Part shown: positions 15,247 through 24,358 of the stretch, piece after piece | How the letters are laid out: every line of letters starts with the position of its first letter | Numbering within the stretch: position 1 is the first letter of the stretch | Origin: Oscillospiraceae bacterium | GTDB lineage: Bacteria > Bacillota > Clostridia > Oscillospirales > Oscillospiraceae | Assembly: GCA_017398725.1 (NCBI GenBank) | Contig: JAFQFA010000015.1 | Coordinates: 33,806 to 97,805, forward strand | Length of the DNA: 64,000 bases | Direction of reading: 5' to 3' | Translations under genes and position numbers: made by a program | Notes under the pieces: generated by a model | Databases searched by the model: none | What the model was told of the DNA's origin: nothing | Seen by the model: the letters and a program-made list of their open reading frames with translations, nothing else

Positions 15247-16521
15247 ATGTTTGTAGATAAAGTACGAATTACCGTTGTCGGCGGTCGCGGCGGCGACGGC
15301 GCCGTGGCGTTCCACCGGGAAAAATATGTAGCTGCCGGCGGTCCTGACGGCGGCGATGGTGGTCATGGCGGCAGTGTGATCCTGCGGGTCAACGACAATA
15401 TGACCACCCTGCTTGATTTTCGTTATAAACGTAAGTATTCTGCTCCTGCCGGCCAGAACGGCCAAGGTCGGAATATGGCCGGCAAGCGGGGCGAGCCGCT
15501 GATCATCCAAGTACCCCGGGGCACCGTGGTCCGGGATGCCGAAACCAATCAGATCATTGTGGACATGTCCACCGGCGAAGACCACATTATCGCCAAAGGC
15601 GGCAGAGGCGGTTGGGGCAACTCCCATTTTGCCACCGCTACCCGGCAAGTCCCCCGGTTTGCCAAAGCAGGCACCAAGGGACAGGAGCGGGATATTATTC
15701 TGGAGCTGAAGCTTCTGGCGGATGTGGGTCTGGTAGGTTTCCCCAATGTCGGCAAGTCCACTTTGCTGTCCGTTACCTCTAATGCCCGACCCAAGATCGC
15801 CAACTATCATTTCACCACACTGTTTCCCAATTTAGGTGTGATCTATGTAGACGAGGGCGTGTCCTTTGTCATGGCAGATATCCCCGGCATTATCGAAGGC
15901 GCAGCAGAAGGTGCCGGTCTGGGTCACGATTTTTTGCGGCACATTGACCGCTGCCGCTTGCTTGTGCATGTGGTAGATGTTTCCGGTAGTGAAGGCCGGG
16001 ATCCTGTAGAGGATTTCGACGCCATCTGCGAGGAGCTCCACAACTACAGCATTGATCTGGGGGATCGCCCTATGATTGTAGCTGCCAACAAATGCGATCT
16101 TCTGATGCCGGAAAGCGACAACTTGGAACGGCTCCGGGCCCATGTGGAAGCGGCCGGTTGCCAGCTTTATGAAATTTCTGCCGGCACGACCCAAGGCACC
16201 AAGAACCTGATGCGGGTGGTTGCAGAAAAGTTGCGGACACTCCCCCCGGTCACTATTTACGAGCCGGAATATGTGGAGGTCATCGAAGCCGCCGGAGATC
16301 CCAACCAGCTGCAGATCGAGCATCTGGGCAGTACTTGGGTAATTACCGGCACTTGGCTGGAACGGCTGATTCAAAGCATCAATTTTGATGACTACGAATC
16401 CCGAAACTATTTTGACACCCAGCTGCGCAAGTGCGGCCTGTTTACCCGCTTGGAAGAAATGGGCATTCAGGACGGCGATGTGGTAGATATCTACGACATG
16501 CAGTTTGAATATCAGCGATAA
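15247..16521 (+). CDS. obgE: GTPase Obg
   Basis: Essential ribosome-associated GTPase of 424 residues. It begins MFVDKVRITVVGGRGGDGAV, the glycine-rich Obg fold (about 1-157), then the G domain with G1 GFPNVGKST (about 164), G3 DIPGIIEGA and G4 NKCD, and ends with an OCT domain (about 345-424). The ATG at 15247 has TGGAGG nine bases upstream. It follows the rplU-rpmA unit as in many Firmicutes, but here a terminator and a large palindrome intervene, suggesting partly independent expression. Confidence 0.97.
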   Translation: MFVDKVRITVVGGRGGDGAVAFHREKYVAAGGPDGGDGGHGGSVILRVNDNMTTLLDFRYKRKYSAPAGQNGQGRNMAGKRGEPLIIQVPRGTVVRDAETNQIIVDMSTGEDHIIAKGGRGGWGNSHFATATRQVPRFAKAGTKGQERDIILELKLLADVGLVGFPNVGKSTLLSVTSNARPKIANYHFTTLFPNLGVIYVDEGVSFVMADIPGIIEGAAEGAGLGHDFLRHIDRCRLLVHVVDVSGSEGRDPVEDFDAICEELHNYSIDLGDRPMIVAANKCDLLMPESDNLERLRAHVEAAGCQLYEISAGTTQGTKNLMRVVAEKLRTLPPVTIYEPEYVEVIEAAGDPNQLQIEHLGSTWVITGTWLERLIQSINFDDYESRNYFDTQLRKCGLFTRLEEMGIQDGDVVDIYDMQFEYQR

Positions 16522-16527
16522 AGATTA

Positions 16528-16555
16528 CCGCCGTCGGTGCTTGCATCGACGGCGG
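16528..16555 (+). terminator. Terminator of obgE
   Basis: Stem CCGCCGTCGGTGC/GCATCGACGGCGG followed by TTTTATTATA. Confidence 0.9.
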
Positions 16556-16610
16556 TTTTATTATATACTATATTAAAATAGTATAAATCTCAATTTGAAG
16601 GGATGATTTT

Positions 16611-17387
16611 ATGGATTTTAAGGTTTTGGCGGTAGGCGATGTGGTTTGCCAGCCGGGTATAGAACGAATCCGCCGTTCCCTGAGAAAATTAAAAGCCGCC
16701 ACCGGGGCGGATTTCGTGATCGTCAACGGAGAAAACGCCGCAGTGGTAGGCATCACTCCGGATCAGGCAGAAGATATTTTTGATGCCGGCGCCGATGTAA
16801 TCACCTTAGGCAATCATACCTTCGGCAAACGGGAGATCGCCGACTATCTGGATGAGAACCGCCGCATCCTACGGCCTGCCAACTACGCTCCGCAAATGCC
16901 GGGCAACGGCTGGGGTGTTTATGAAACCGAGTTCGGTCCGGTGGCAGTAATCGATCTGCAAGGCCGGTGCAATATGGACTACACCCCGGACAATCCCTTC
17001 CTAGCCGTAGAAAAAATCATAAAAGAACTGGACACCAAGCTGATCTTGGTGGAACTTCATGCGGAGGCTACCTCCGAAAAGCTTGCCATGGGCTACATGC
17101 TGGACGGCAACGTCAGCGCGGTATGGGGTACCCACACCCACGTTCCCACCGCAGATGCCCAAGTGCTCCCCAACGGCACCGGCTATGTGACCGATCTGGG
17201 TATGACCGGCCCGAAGCACTCCGTACTGGGCATTCAGCCCAAGCTTTCCATCGCCCGGTTCCGGGGCGATATTCCGGAGCGTTACCGTTGGGCGGAAGGT
17301 CCCACAAAGCTGGAAGCTGTATTATTTACCATCGATCCGCTCACCGGTTTATGCCGCAAAGCAGAAAGGGTTGACTTGTATGATTAA
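16611..17387 (+). CDS. ymdB: YmdB-family metallophosphoesterase
   Basis: 258-residue calcineurin-like phosphoesterase. Metal-ligand motifs are in place: GDVV near 9, NGENAA near 40, GNHTFG near 67, ELHAEATSE near 147 and GTHTHVPTAD near 172. These match the YmdB/TIGR00282 family, whose Bacillus member hydrolyses 2',3'-cyclic nucleotides and affects motility/biofilm switching. The preferred substrate here is inferred. AAGGG lies upstream of the ATG. The stop overlaps the start of the next gene by eight bases, so the three-gene unit ymdB-yhaO-yhaN is probably cotranscribed. Confidence 0.93.
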   Translation: MDFKVLAVGDVVCQPGIERIRRSLRKLKAATGADFVIVNGENAAVVGITPDQAEDIFDAGADVITLGNHTFGKREIADYLDENRRILRPANYAPQMPGNGWGVYETEFGPVAVIDLQGRCNMDYTPDNPFLAVEKIIKELDTKLILVELHAEATSEKLAMGYMLDGNVSAVWGTHTHVPTADAQVLPNGTGYVTDLGMTGPKHSVLGIQPKLSIARFRGDIPERYRWAEGPTKLEAVLFTIDPLTGLCRKAERVDLYD

Positions 17388-18447
17388 GATCCTCCACAGT
17401 GCCGACTGGCATTTGGATGCACCGCTTTTAATGCGCAACCCGGCGCAGACCCGGTATTTGCGGGAAGCCCTTGCAGAGATTCCGGGGAAAATCGCCACCT
17501 TGTGCAAAGAAGAAAACTGCGACCTGATGCTGTTGGCCGGTGACCTGTTCGACGGCGCCAGCACCGCCGGCACACTGCAGGAATTGAAGGCCACGCTCCG
17601 GGATGTGGGCGTGCCGGTGTTTATCACCCCCGGCAACCACGATTTTGTAAGTGCCAGCGCCCCGTGGACCAGTGAGGTCTGGCCGGAAAATGTGCATATC
17701 TTCACCCGCCCTACCATGGAATCCGTGGTGCTGGAAGAGCTGGATCTGCGAATCTATGGCGCCGGCTACATCTCTATGGATTGCCCGGGGCTTTTGAAAG
17801 CTTTTTCCGCCGACCACCCCCAGCAATACAAGGTCGGTATTTTACACGCAGACCCCACCCAAGCAAATTCCCCCTACTGTCCCATCTCCAAGCAGCAGAT
17901 CCAATCCTCCGGGCTGGATTATCTGGCACTGGGACATATCCATAAGGGCGACAGCTTCCGGGCAGGCAAGACCCTGTGCGCATGGCCCGGCTGCCCCATG
18001 GGCCGAGGCTACGACGAGCAGGGTGAAAAAGGCGTACTGATCGTCACATTGGACGAAACTGCCGAAGCCCGTTTTGTTTCCTTGGACAGCCCCCGGTTCT
18101 TTGATCTGGATATTGCCGCCGGAGAAGACCCCGCCGCCGCACTGGATCAAGTACTGCCGGCTATGGGAAATCAGGATTTTTATCGGGTTACCTTTACAGG
18201 CCCCAGCGCGCCATTAGACATGGACACCCTTTTGCGGCCGGAATTTCCCAACCTCGTATTGCGGGATCGCACCACCGCTCCGGTGGATATTTGGAGCAGT
18301 GCCGGGCAGGACACCTTTGAAGGGCGGTATTTTAAATTGCTGCAGGCCCAGCTGGAAAATGCAGATGAACTGACCCAAAAAAGAATCCGTCTGGCCGCAG
18401 AGATCTCCCGGCGTATTCTGGACGAACAGGAGGTGGTGCTGCCATGA
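17380..18447 (+). CDS. yhaO: YhaO/SbcD-like DNA exonuclease subunit (metallophosphoesterase)
   Basis: 355 residues with the Mre11/SbcD phosphoesterase motifs in order: SADWHLD near 7, LLAGDLFDG near 51, TPGNHD near 86, GILHAD near 160, and ALGHIHKGD near 186. These motifs coordinate two metal ions for nuclease activity. The partner ATPase follows with a four-base overlap, as in the Bacillus yhaO-yhaN pair, which is related to SbcCD double-strand break processing. The start at 17380 was chosen because the protein then begins MIKILHSADWHLD; an earlier ATG lies three codons upstream. Confidence 0.9.
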   Translation: MIKILHSADWHLDAPLLMRNPAQTRYLREALAEIPGKIATLCKEENCDLMLLAGDLFDGASTAGTLQELKATLRDVGVPVFITPGNHDFVSASAPWTSEVWPENVHIFTRPTMESVVLEELDLRIYGAGYISMDCPGLLKAFSADHPQQYKVGILHADPTQANSPYCPISKQQIQSSGLDYLALGHIHKGDSFRAGKTLCAWPGCPMGRGYDEQGEKGVLIVTLDETAEARFVSLDSPRFFDLDIAAGEDPAAALDQVLPAMGNQDFYRVTFTGPSAPLDMDTLLRPEFPNLVLRDRTTAPVDIWSSAGQDTFEGRYFKLLQAQLENADELTQKRIRLAAEISRRILDEQEVVLP

Positions 18448-20567
18448 AGATCCTATCTATGCAAGCCACCTTCGGCAAATTGGAAAATGAGACCATCACC
18501 TTTGCCCCCGGACTGAATGTGATCCACGCCCCCAACGAGTGGGGCAAAAGCACTTGGTGCGCCTTTATTGCCGCTATGCTCTACGGCATCGATACACGGG
18601 AACGAAACACCCAAACGAATCTGGCAGACAAGGAGCGCTACGCCCCTTGGTCCGGTAAGCCCATGTCCGGTCGGATGGAACTGGAATGGAAGGGCAAAAA
18701 CATCACCATTGAGCGCAGCACCAAAGGACGCAGCATTTTCGGCGTTTTTAACGCCTATGAGACCCAGAGCGGTCTGCCCATTCCGGAGCTGACAGCAGAT
18801 AACTGCGGTCTTATGCTGCTGGGCGTGGAAAAAAGCGTGTTTGTAAAATCCGCTTTTATCCGTCAGAATGATCTGCAGGTGACCCAAGACGAAGCCCTGC
18901 GGCGACGGCTCAACGCGTTGGTAACCACCGGTGACGAGTCCGGTGCCAGCGACCGTCTTGCCCAGAAGCTGAAAGAACTAAAAAACGCATGTCGTCATAA
19001 TAAGACCGGTCTTTTGCCCCAAGCGGAAGCCCAACGGACACAGACCGCCGGGAAGCTGGAACAACTGCGTTCTTTCCGGCAACAGGCTGCGCAGTTTACC
19101 CTGCAGATCGCCGATCTGGATCAGCAGATCGCCGATCTTGAGAATCACCGGCTGGCTTTGGCCTATGCCGCCGCCCAAGAGGATCTGCAACGGGTACAGC
19201 AGGCGCAGGTGCAAGCACAGGTTGCCGCACAAAAACAGCAAACGCTCACCGCCGCCTGTGCCGGGCTGCCCACGCCGGCGGAAGCCGCACAAGCCCTGCA
19301 GCAGCTTGACCTTCTGCAAGAGGAAATGAACCAAATGCAACGCGAGGATACCCCGACACTGCCGGATCCCCCTGCCCAAAAAGCGCCCTTCCACGGCTTG
19401 GATGTCCAGCAGACCCAAGAGATGGTGGAGCGGGATCTTTGGCAATATCAGGCACTAAACAACAAAAAACAGTATATTCCCTACTGGATCAGTTTCTTTG
19501 TTGGATTGATCGTTGCTGTAATCTTCGCCCGTATCCCGCAGCTGCAAAGCTGGTGTTTGGTCCCTCTTCTGATCTGCGGTCTGCCGCTGGTCATAAAACG
19601 CCTGCCCCATATCGACGACCGAAAGCATCGAATCGAACTGGAGCACAAATATGCTTCCGGCGATCCTTCCCTTTGGCAAGCGGCCGCCAACGCCCACATA
19701 CAGGCCCTTGACGCCCACGCCAAAGCCATGGCGCAATACGAAGATGCCCGCAACCTACGGCGGCAGCAGCAAACCGATTGGGAGCAAAAGGTCATGGCAT
19801 TAACCCAAGGTGCCCCCATCAGCAGCGCCCGGAAATACTGGGAGCAGGTCCGACTGCAGCATCAGCAGCTGGAGGAAGCAAAAGCCACCGCAGCGCGAGC
19901 CCAGAACCACGCACAGGAATTGTCTTCCATGATCCGGACCGCCCAGCCCCATCCGCATCCCGATAAGCTATCCTACTCCCTGCCGGAAACAGAAACACGC
20001 GCCCAAGCCGCATCACTCCGGCGGCAGCAGTTACAGCAAATGCTGGGACAGGCACAGGGACAGGCGGAAGCATTGGGCAGCGAAGCCCAGCTGGAAAAAG
20101 AACTGGATACTTTGGACCGGCGGATCAACAAGCTGGAAAACACTTACGGCGCATTGGTACTGGCCCAGCAAACCTTAGAAACCGCAGCCCAAGAGCTGCA
20201 GCGGCAATTTGCTCCCCGGATCTCCAAACGGGCGGCACAGCTGTTTGAAAAGCTTACCGACGGACGGTACGATCGATTGGCTCTGGATCAGGATCTGACC
20301 CTCAGCGCCGGCACACGGGAAGAAGACACTCTGCGAAAATGGCAATGGCGCAGTGACGGAACAGCCGATCAGCTGTATCTTGCCCTGCGTTTGGCTGTAG
20401 CAGAGGAACTGACGCCCCAATCCCCCATTATTTTGGACGATGCGCTGGTCCGTTTTGACGATAACCGAGCAAAAACGGCCCTGCAGATCCTTAAGGACAC
20501 CGGGATTCATAGGCAAGTAATCCTGTTTTCCTGCCAAAACCGGGAAAAAACATGGGAAATTGGCTAA
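18444..20567 (+). CDS. yhaN: YhaN-like SbcC-type AAA ATPase with membrane hairpin
   Basis: 707-residue SMC/Rad50-like ATPase. Walker A APNEWGKST is at about 29-37, with coiled-coil regions at roughly 190-310 and 410-590. The C-terminal signature SDGTADQLYLALRLAVAEEL is followed by Walker B IILDDALVRFDD (about 666). Between the coils there are two hydrophobic helices (about 347-390), which would tether the molecule to the membrane; this is a known trait of the YhaN group and not of SbcC. It pairs with the preceding nuclease. The exact DNA substrate is unknown. Confidence 0.88.
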   Translation: MKILSMQATFGKLENETITFAPGLNVIHAPNEWGKSTWCAFIAAMLYGIDTRERNTQTNLADKERYAPWSGKPMSGRMELEWKGKNITIERSTKGRSIFGVFNAYETQSGLPIPELTADNCGLMLLGVEKSVFVKSAFIRQNDLQVTQDEALRRRLNALVTTGDESGASDRLAQKLKELKNACRHNKTGLLPQAEAQRTQTAGKLEQLRSFRQQAAQFTLQIADLDQQIADLENHRLALAYAAAQEDLQRVQQAQVQAQVAAQKQQTLTAACAGLPTPAEAAQALQQLDLLQEEMNQMQREDTPTLPDPPAQKAPFHGLDVQQTQEMVERDLWQYQALNNKKQYIPYWISFFVGLIVAVIFARIPQLQSWCLVPLLICGLPLVIKRLPHIDDRKHRIELEHKYASGDPSLWQAAANAHIQALDAHAKAMAQYEDARNLRRQQQTDWEQKVMALTQGAPISSARKYWEQVRLQHQQLEEAKATAARAQNHAQELSSMIRTAQPHPHPDKLSYSLPETETRAQAASLRRQQLQQMLGQAQGQAEALGSEAQLEKELDTLDRRINKLENTYGALVLAQQTLETAAQELQRQFAPRISKRAAQLFEKLTDGRYDRLALDQDLTLSAGTREEDTLRKWQWRSDGTADQLYLALRLAVAEELTPQSPIILDDALVRFDDNRAKTALQILKDTGIHRQVILFSCQNREKTWEIG

Positions 20568-20576
20568 AAAAGATAG

Positions 20577-20604
20577 AGGCACTGCACTTTTGGATGCAGT
20601 GCCT
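20577..20604 (+). terminator. Terminator of the ymdB-yhaO-yhaN unit
   Basis: Ten-base stem AGGCACTGCA/TGCAGTGCCT followed by TTCTCTT. Confidence 0.9.
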
Positions 20605-21027
20605 TTCTCTTATATACTTGCGCAACCGGTTGCGTTGTTGGTAAATATAGGTTTTTTTGTCCATTATTATTTATTGGCAATTCTAATAGATTTTACATCA
20701 AAAATAATGGGTTGTTATTGATTCTTTATTTCACCATGTTATAAGATATATCTTATGATATTGATCGGTTCTATTTATGGATGTTCAAATTTGTTATTTT
20801 TAACATACAATCTCCGTTTTTTATAACATTTAAATTGATATTTTTATCCTTATAGCAACGAAAAGCTTTTTTTATATGGTATTTTTAATTGTTTGTTATC
20901 TTTTTGGCCGCCGGCCTTTTTCATAACATTTTCAATCATTTTTGCAAGATTTATTGCCATATTTTTACCCCACCTTGCACGATTTGTTGCAAATCGCTCT
21001 TTTTTTCCCGATTATCTGGAAAAGCCC
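20605..21027. other. Long AT-rich intergenic region upstream of hppA
   Basis: About 420 bases without a credible gene. It holds a 14-base perfect palindrome CGCAACCGGTTGCG at 20621-20634 with the look of a LacI-family operator, and a 16-base palindrome ATAAGATATATCTTAT at 20742-20757. The remainder is AT-rich with poly-T runs. No riboswitch was recognised. Confidence 0.5.
20621..20634. promoter_or_regulatory. LacI-type operator-like palindrome without an obvious target
   Basis: CGCAACCGGTTGCG, fully symmetric with the central CG typical of LacI/GalR operators. It lies 17 bases after the preceding terminator and 400 bases before hppA, with no LacI gene in the window. Confidence 0.35.
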
Positions 21028-21056
21028 TTGACAAAGCAAAAATTCAGTTTTATAAT
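21028..21056 (+). promoter_or_regulatory. Promoter of hppA
   Basis: Perfect TTGACA, 17-base spacer, perfect TATAAT; 34 bases before the start codon. Confidence 0.92.
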
Positions 21057-21090
21057 CATCAGGCAATAGAAAGGAAAGGGGTTTACCGTT

Positions 21091-23193
21091 TTGGAAAATT
21101 ATCTGGTATTATTCACCTCTGCCGCAGCCGTTATCGCACTGGTTTTCGCGGCGCTCACCGCCCTCAAGGTTTTGAAGTTCCCTGAAGGCACTGAAACTAT
21201 GAAAAAGATCTCCCAGTCCATTCGTATCGGCGCCAATACATATTTGACCCGCCAATACAAGGTCGTGGGTGTTTTCTTTGTTGTCATGTTTGCGATTCTG
21301 GGTGTCATGGCCATCTTCGGTCTGCTGACTCCCTATGTGCCTTTCGCTTTCGTCACCGGCGGCTTCTTCTCTGCCCTGTCCGGTTTCGTTGGTATGAAGA
21401 TCGCAACCGCTTCCAACGCCCGTACCGCCAACGCCTGCCGCGGCAGCCTGAACGGCGGCCTGCGTGTGGCTTTCTCCGCCGGCTCCGTCATGGGCTTCAC
21501 CGTGGTGGGTCTGGGCATGCTGGATATCTCCATCTGGTTTGCTCTTTTGAAATATGTATTTAATCTGGATCCCGCTGCCATCACCAGCGCTATGCTGACC
21601 TTCGGCATGGGTGCTTCCTCCATGGCTCTGTTTGCCCGCGTGGGCGGCGGTGTGTTCACCAAGGCTGCTGACGTAGGCGCTGACCTTGTTGGTAAGGTGG
21701 AAGCCGGCATCCCCGAGGACGATCCCCGGAACCCCGCTGTTATCGCTGATAACGTCGGTGACAATGTTGGCGACGTTGCCGGCATGGGTGCTGACCTGTA
21801 CGAGAGCTATGTTGGCTCCATTATCTCCGCTTCCGCTTTGGGCGTTGCAGCTTTCTCCGGCAACATCGCCGCTATGGGCCTGCCCCTGCTGCTGGCTTCC
21901 GTCGGTATCATCTGCTCCATTCTGGGCACTTTCTTGGTCCGCACCAAGGAAGGCGCTTCTCAGAAGCAGCTGCTGAAGGCTTTGAGCACCGGCACCAACT
22001 TCTCCGCCATCGTGATCGCCATTGTTTCCCTGCCTCTGGTTTATTTTGTGCTGGGCAAGGAAAACTGGGCTTTCTACTTCGCTATTTTGGCAGGTCTGTT
22101 TGCTGGCGTTCTGATCGGTCAGGCCACCGAATATTTCACTTCCGACACCTATAAGCCCACCAAGAAGCTGTCTGCTTCCGCCGAGACCGGCTCCGCTACC
22201 ACCATCATCAGCGGTCTGTCTCTGGGCATGCTGTCCACTGCACTGCCCATCGTGATCATTGCCGTTGCAATTATGATCGCTTACTTCGTTTCCGGCGGCG
22301 CACAGAGCGCTACCATGGGCCTGTACGGCATTGCTTTGGCTGCTGTTGGTATGCTGTCCACTTTGGGCATCACACTGGCCACCGACGCTTACGGTCCTGT
22401 TGCTGACAACGCCGGCGGTATCGCACAGATGGCCGGTCTGGAAGAAGATGTCCGTACCCGCACCGACGCACTGGACTCTCTGGGTAATACCACCGCAGCA
22501 ACCGGCAAGGGCTTTGCTATCGGCTCTGCCGCTCTGACCGCACTGGCTCTGATGGCTTCCTACATTGAAACCGTTACCAAGATGCCCGGCGGTGACGCAG
22601 CTATGGCTGCTGAAAAGCTGAGCCTGATGAACCCCACCGTGCTGATCGGTCTGTTCATCGGTGCCTGCCTGCCCTTCGTTTTCGCTGCACTGACCATGGA
22701 ATCTGTGGGCCGTGCCGCACAGAGCGTGGTTATCGAAGTCCGTCGTCAGTTCAAGGAGATCCTTGGTCTGATGGAAGGCAAGGCCGACGCCGACTACGCA
22801 AAGTGCGTGGACCTGTGCACCCGCGCCAGCCTGAAGGAAATGATCCTGCCCACCGTTGTGGCTGTTGTTGTTCCTGTGGCCGTTGGCCTGCTGCTGGGCC
22901 CCACCGGCGTCGTCGGTATGCTGGGCGGTGCTACCGCTTCCGGCTTCCTGCTGGCTATCTTCATGTCCAACTCCGGCGGTGCTTGGGATAACGCCAAGAA
23001 GTACATCGAAAGCGGTGTCCACGGCGGTAAGGGTTCCGATGCACACAAGGCCGCTGTTGTGGGCGACACCGTAGGCGACCCCTTCAAGGACACCTCCGGT
23101 CCCGCTATCAACATCCTGATCAAGCTGCTGAGCATGGTTTCCATCGTGTTCGCTGCTCTGGTTCTGAATTTCAACCTGATCGGCCTGTTCTAA
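21091..23193 (+). CDS. hppA: Membrane-bound ion-translocating pyrophosphatase
   Basis: Hydrolyses cytoplasmic pyrophosphate and pumps H+ or Na+. 700 residues with many membrane helices. The pyrophosphate-binding loop [20 protein letters not shown], the following [19 protein letters not shown] and the C-terminal [17 protein letters not shown] are all present. In the [10 protein letters not shown] stretch an alanine sits where K+-independent enzymes have lysine, so this is the K+-dependent type; H+ versus Na+ cannot be decided here. The start is TTG at 21091 (then GAA AAT TAT), with AAGGGG upstream and no better ATG. Monocistronic with a strong consensus promoter. Confidence 0.96.
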   Translation: MENYLVLFTSAAAVIALVFAALTALKVLKFPEGTETMKKISQSIRIGANTYLTRQYKVVGVFFVVMFAILGVMAIFGLLTPYVPFAFVTGGFFSALSGFVGMKIATASNARTANACRGSLNGGLRVAFSAGSVMGFTVVGLGMLDISIWFALLKYVFNLDPAAITSAMLTFGMGASSMALFARVGGGVFTKAADVGADLVGKVEAGIPEDDPRNPAVIADNVGDNVGDVAGMGADLYESYVGSIISASALGVAAFSGNIAAMGLPLLLASVGIICSILGTFLVRTKEGASQKQLLKALSTGTNFSAIVIAIVSLPLVYFVLGKENWAFYFAILAGLFAGVLIGQATEYFTSDTYKPTKKLSASAETGSATTIISGLSLGMLSTALPIVIIAVAIMIAYFVSGGAQSATMGLYGIALAAVGMLSTLGITLATDAYGPVADNAGGIAQMAGLEEDVRTRTDALDSLGNTTAATGKGFAIGSAALTALALMASYIETVTKMPGGDAAMAAEKLSLMNPTVLIGLFIGACLPFVFAALTMESVGRAAQSVVIEVRRQFKEILGLMEGKADADYAKCVDLCTRASLKEMILPTVVAVVVPVAVGLLLGPTGVVGMLGGATASGFLLAIFMSNSGGAWDNAKKYIESGVHGGKGSDAHKAAVVGDTVGDPFKDTSGPAINILIKLLSMVSIVFAALVLNFNLIGLF

Positions 23194-23206
23194 GCGACAT
23201 ACATTA

Positions 23207-23230
23207 CCGGCTGCCTGAAAAGGCAGCCGG
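23207..23230 (+). terminator. Terminator of hppA
   Basis: Ten-base stem CCGGCTGCCT/AGGCAGCCGG with GAAA tetraloop, followed by TTTCTTTATA. Confidence 0.93.
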
Positions 23231-23242
23231 TTTCTTTATACA

Positions 23243-23379
23243 CCAAATTCCAATTTATTGAACAGGTTGCAGCATTACACCGTAGGGCAGGGTCTTGGCC
23301 CGCCGCTTAGGTGCGGCGGCTTTAACGGCGGGAGCAGAGCCCCCGCCCTACAGATCGGAACAATAAAATTAGAATTTGC
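23243..23379. repeat. MITE-like element with AT-rich terminal inverted repeats
   Basis: 137 bases. The left end CCAAATTCCAATTTATTG and the right end (reverse complement CAAATTCTAATTTTATTG) form terminal inverted repeats. The interior has a GC-rich palindrome from GTAGGGCAGGG to CCCCCGCCCTAC, with an inner CCGCC/GGCGG hairpin. No ORF. Similar ends or cores occur at 44648-44698, 11849, 12541 and in part at 1357. Confidence 0.65.
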
Positions 23380-23386
23380 TAAAAGC

Positions 23387-23414
23387 AAGCCCCGGAGCAG
23401 TTGCTCCGGGGCTT
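23387..23414 (-). terminator. Terminator of serC-serA
   Basis: Thirteen-base stem AAGCCCCGGAGCA/TGCTCCGGGGCTT downstream of serA; the minus-strand tail is GCTTTTAGC. Confidence 0.75.
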
Positions 23415-23441
23415 GTGATCATTTATACGGTTTGATTGGGC

Positions 23442-24344
23442 TTAGGCGAAGGATTCGATGATGGAGACGATCTCCGCGCCGATCCGTCCCTGTGCCTCCT
23501 CGGTAGAACCACCGATATGAGGTGTGACAGACACCTTGGGGTGCTTGTACAGAGCCTCGTTCTTGGTGGGTTCTTCCGCAAACACATCCAGTGCAGCGCC
23601 GGCCAGCTTGCCCTCGTCCAGTGCCTTGACCAGTGCAGCTTCCTCCACCAGACCACCGCGGGCGGTGTTGATAATGAAGGCGGTAGGCTTCATGGTAGCA
23701 AGCTCTGCCTCACCAATGACGGGCTTCTTGTCAGCGGGCATGGGAATGTGCAGAGAAACGAAGTCAGCAACCTTCAAAAGCTCTGCCTGAGACATAAAGG
23801 TGTACTGGGGGAAGTTCTTATTTTCACCCAAGAAATCATTGTAAACGACTTTCATGCCCAGCGCCTCAGCACGGCGAGCCAGTGCCTGAGAGATTCGGCC
23901 AAAGCCGATCAAGCCCAAGGTCTTTCCATTGATCTCTGTACCTTCATACTGCTTCTTGTTCCACTCTCCGTTACGGATGGTCACATTGGCAATGCCGATG
24001 AACCGGGCAAGGGCAAACATGTGACCCAGCGCCAGTTCGGCAACAGACTCAGAGGAGGCTGCGGGGGTATTGCGGACTTTCACGCCCTTGCCCTCAGCGT
24101 AAGCAACATCGATGTTGTCCACGCCCACGCCGCCGCGGATGACCAGCTTCAGCTTACCCTTAACGGCTTCGTCGATATGGTTGGCACGAACCTTGGTCTT
24201 GGAGCGAACTACAACACAGTCAAACGCCTGCAGGGCTTCTCCCAGTGCATCAGGCTCAAAGTACTGCTCCACAACCTCATGGCCGTTTGCCTTCAGCTGG
24301 GCAACGGCAGCCTTTTCCATTCCGTCAGTAACCAGAATACGCAT
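23442..24344 (-). CDS. serA: D-3-phosphoglycerate dehydrogenase (short form)
   Basis: Oxidises 3-phosphoglycerate with NAD as the first step of serine synthesis. 300 residues of the D-2-hydroxyacid dehydrogenase fold. Seen are VRGGVGVDNIDV-type substrate residues (here RGGVGVDNIDVAYA), an NAD-binding LGLIGFGRISQ near 150, the NTARGGLVEE catalytic region and PHIGGSTEEAQ with the catalytic histidine. It lacks the C-terminal ACT/ASB regulatory domains, so serine feedback through them is not expected. AGGAGG precedes the ATG. It follows serC by 14 bases in one operon; a serB phosphatase is not nearby. Confidence 0.93.
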   Translation of the reverse strand: MRILVTDGMEKAAVAQLKANGHEVVEQYFEPDALGEALQAFDCVVVRSKTKVRANHIDEAVKGKLKLVIRGGVGVDNIDVAYAEGKGVKVRNTPAASSESVAELALGHMFALARFIGIANVTIRNGEWNKKQYEGTEINGKTLGLIGFGRISQALARRAEALGMKVVYNDFLGENKNFPQYTFMSQAELLKVADFVSLHIPMPADKKPVIGEAELATMKPTAFIINTARGGLVEEAALVKALDEGKLAGAALDVFAEEPTKNEALYKHPKVSVTPHIGGSTEEAQGRIGAEIVSIIESFA

Positions 24345-24358
24345 ATGGATGTTCCTCC

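Noticed and set aside
21109-23046. Minus-strand open frame of 645 codons opposite hppA
   Set aside because: Low-complexity His/Gln/Gly-rich translation and no start context; the plus strand is a full-length pyrophosphatase.
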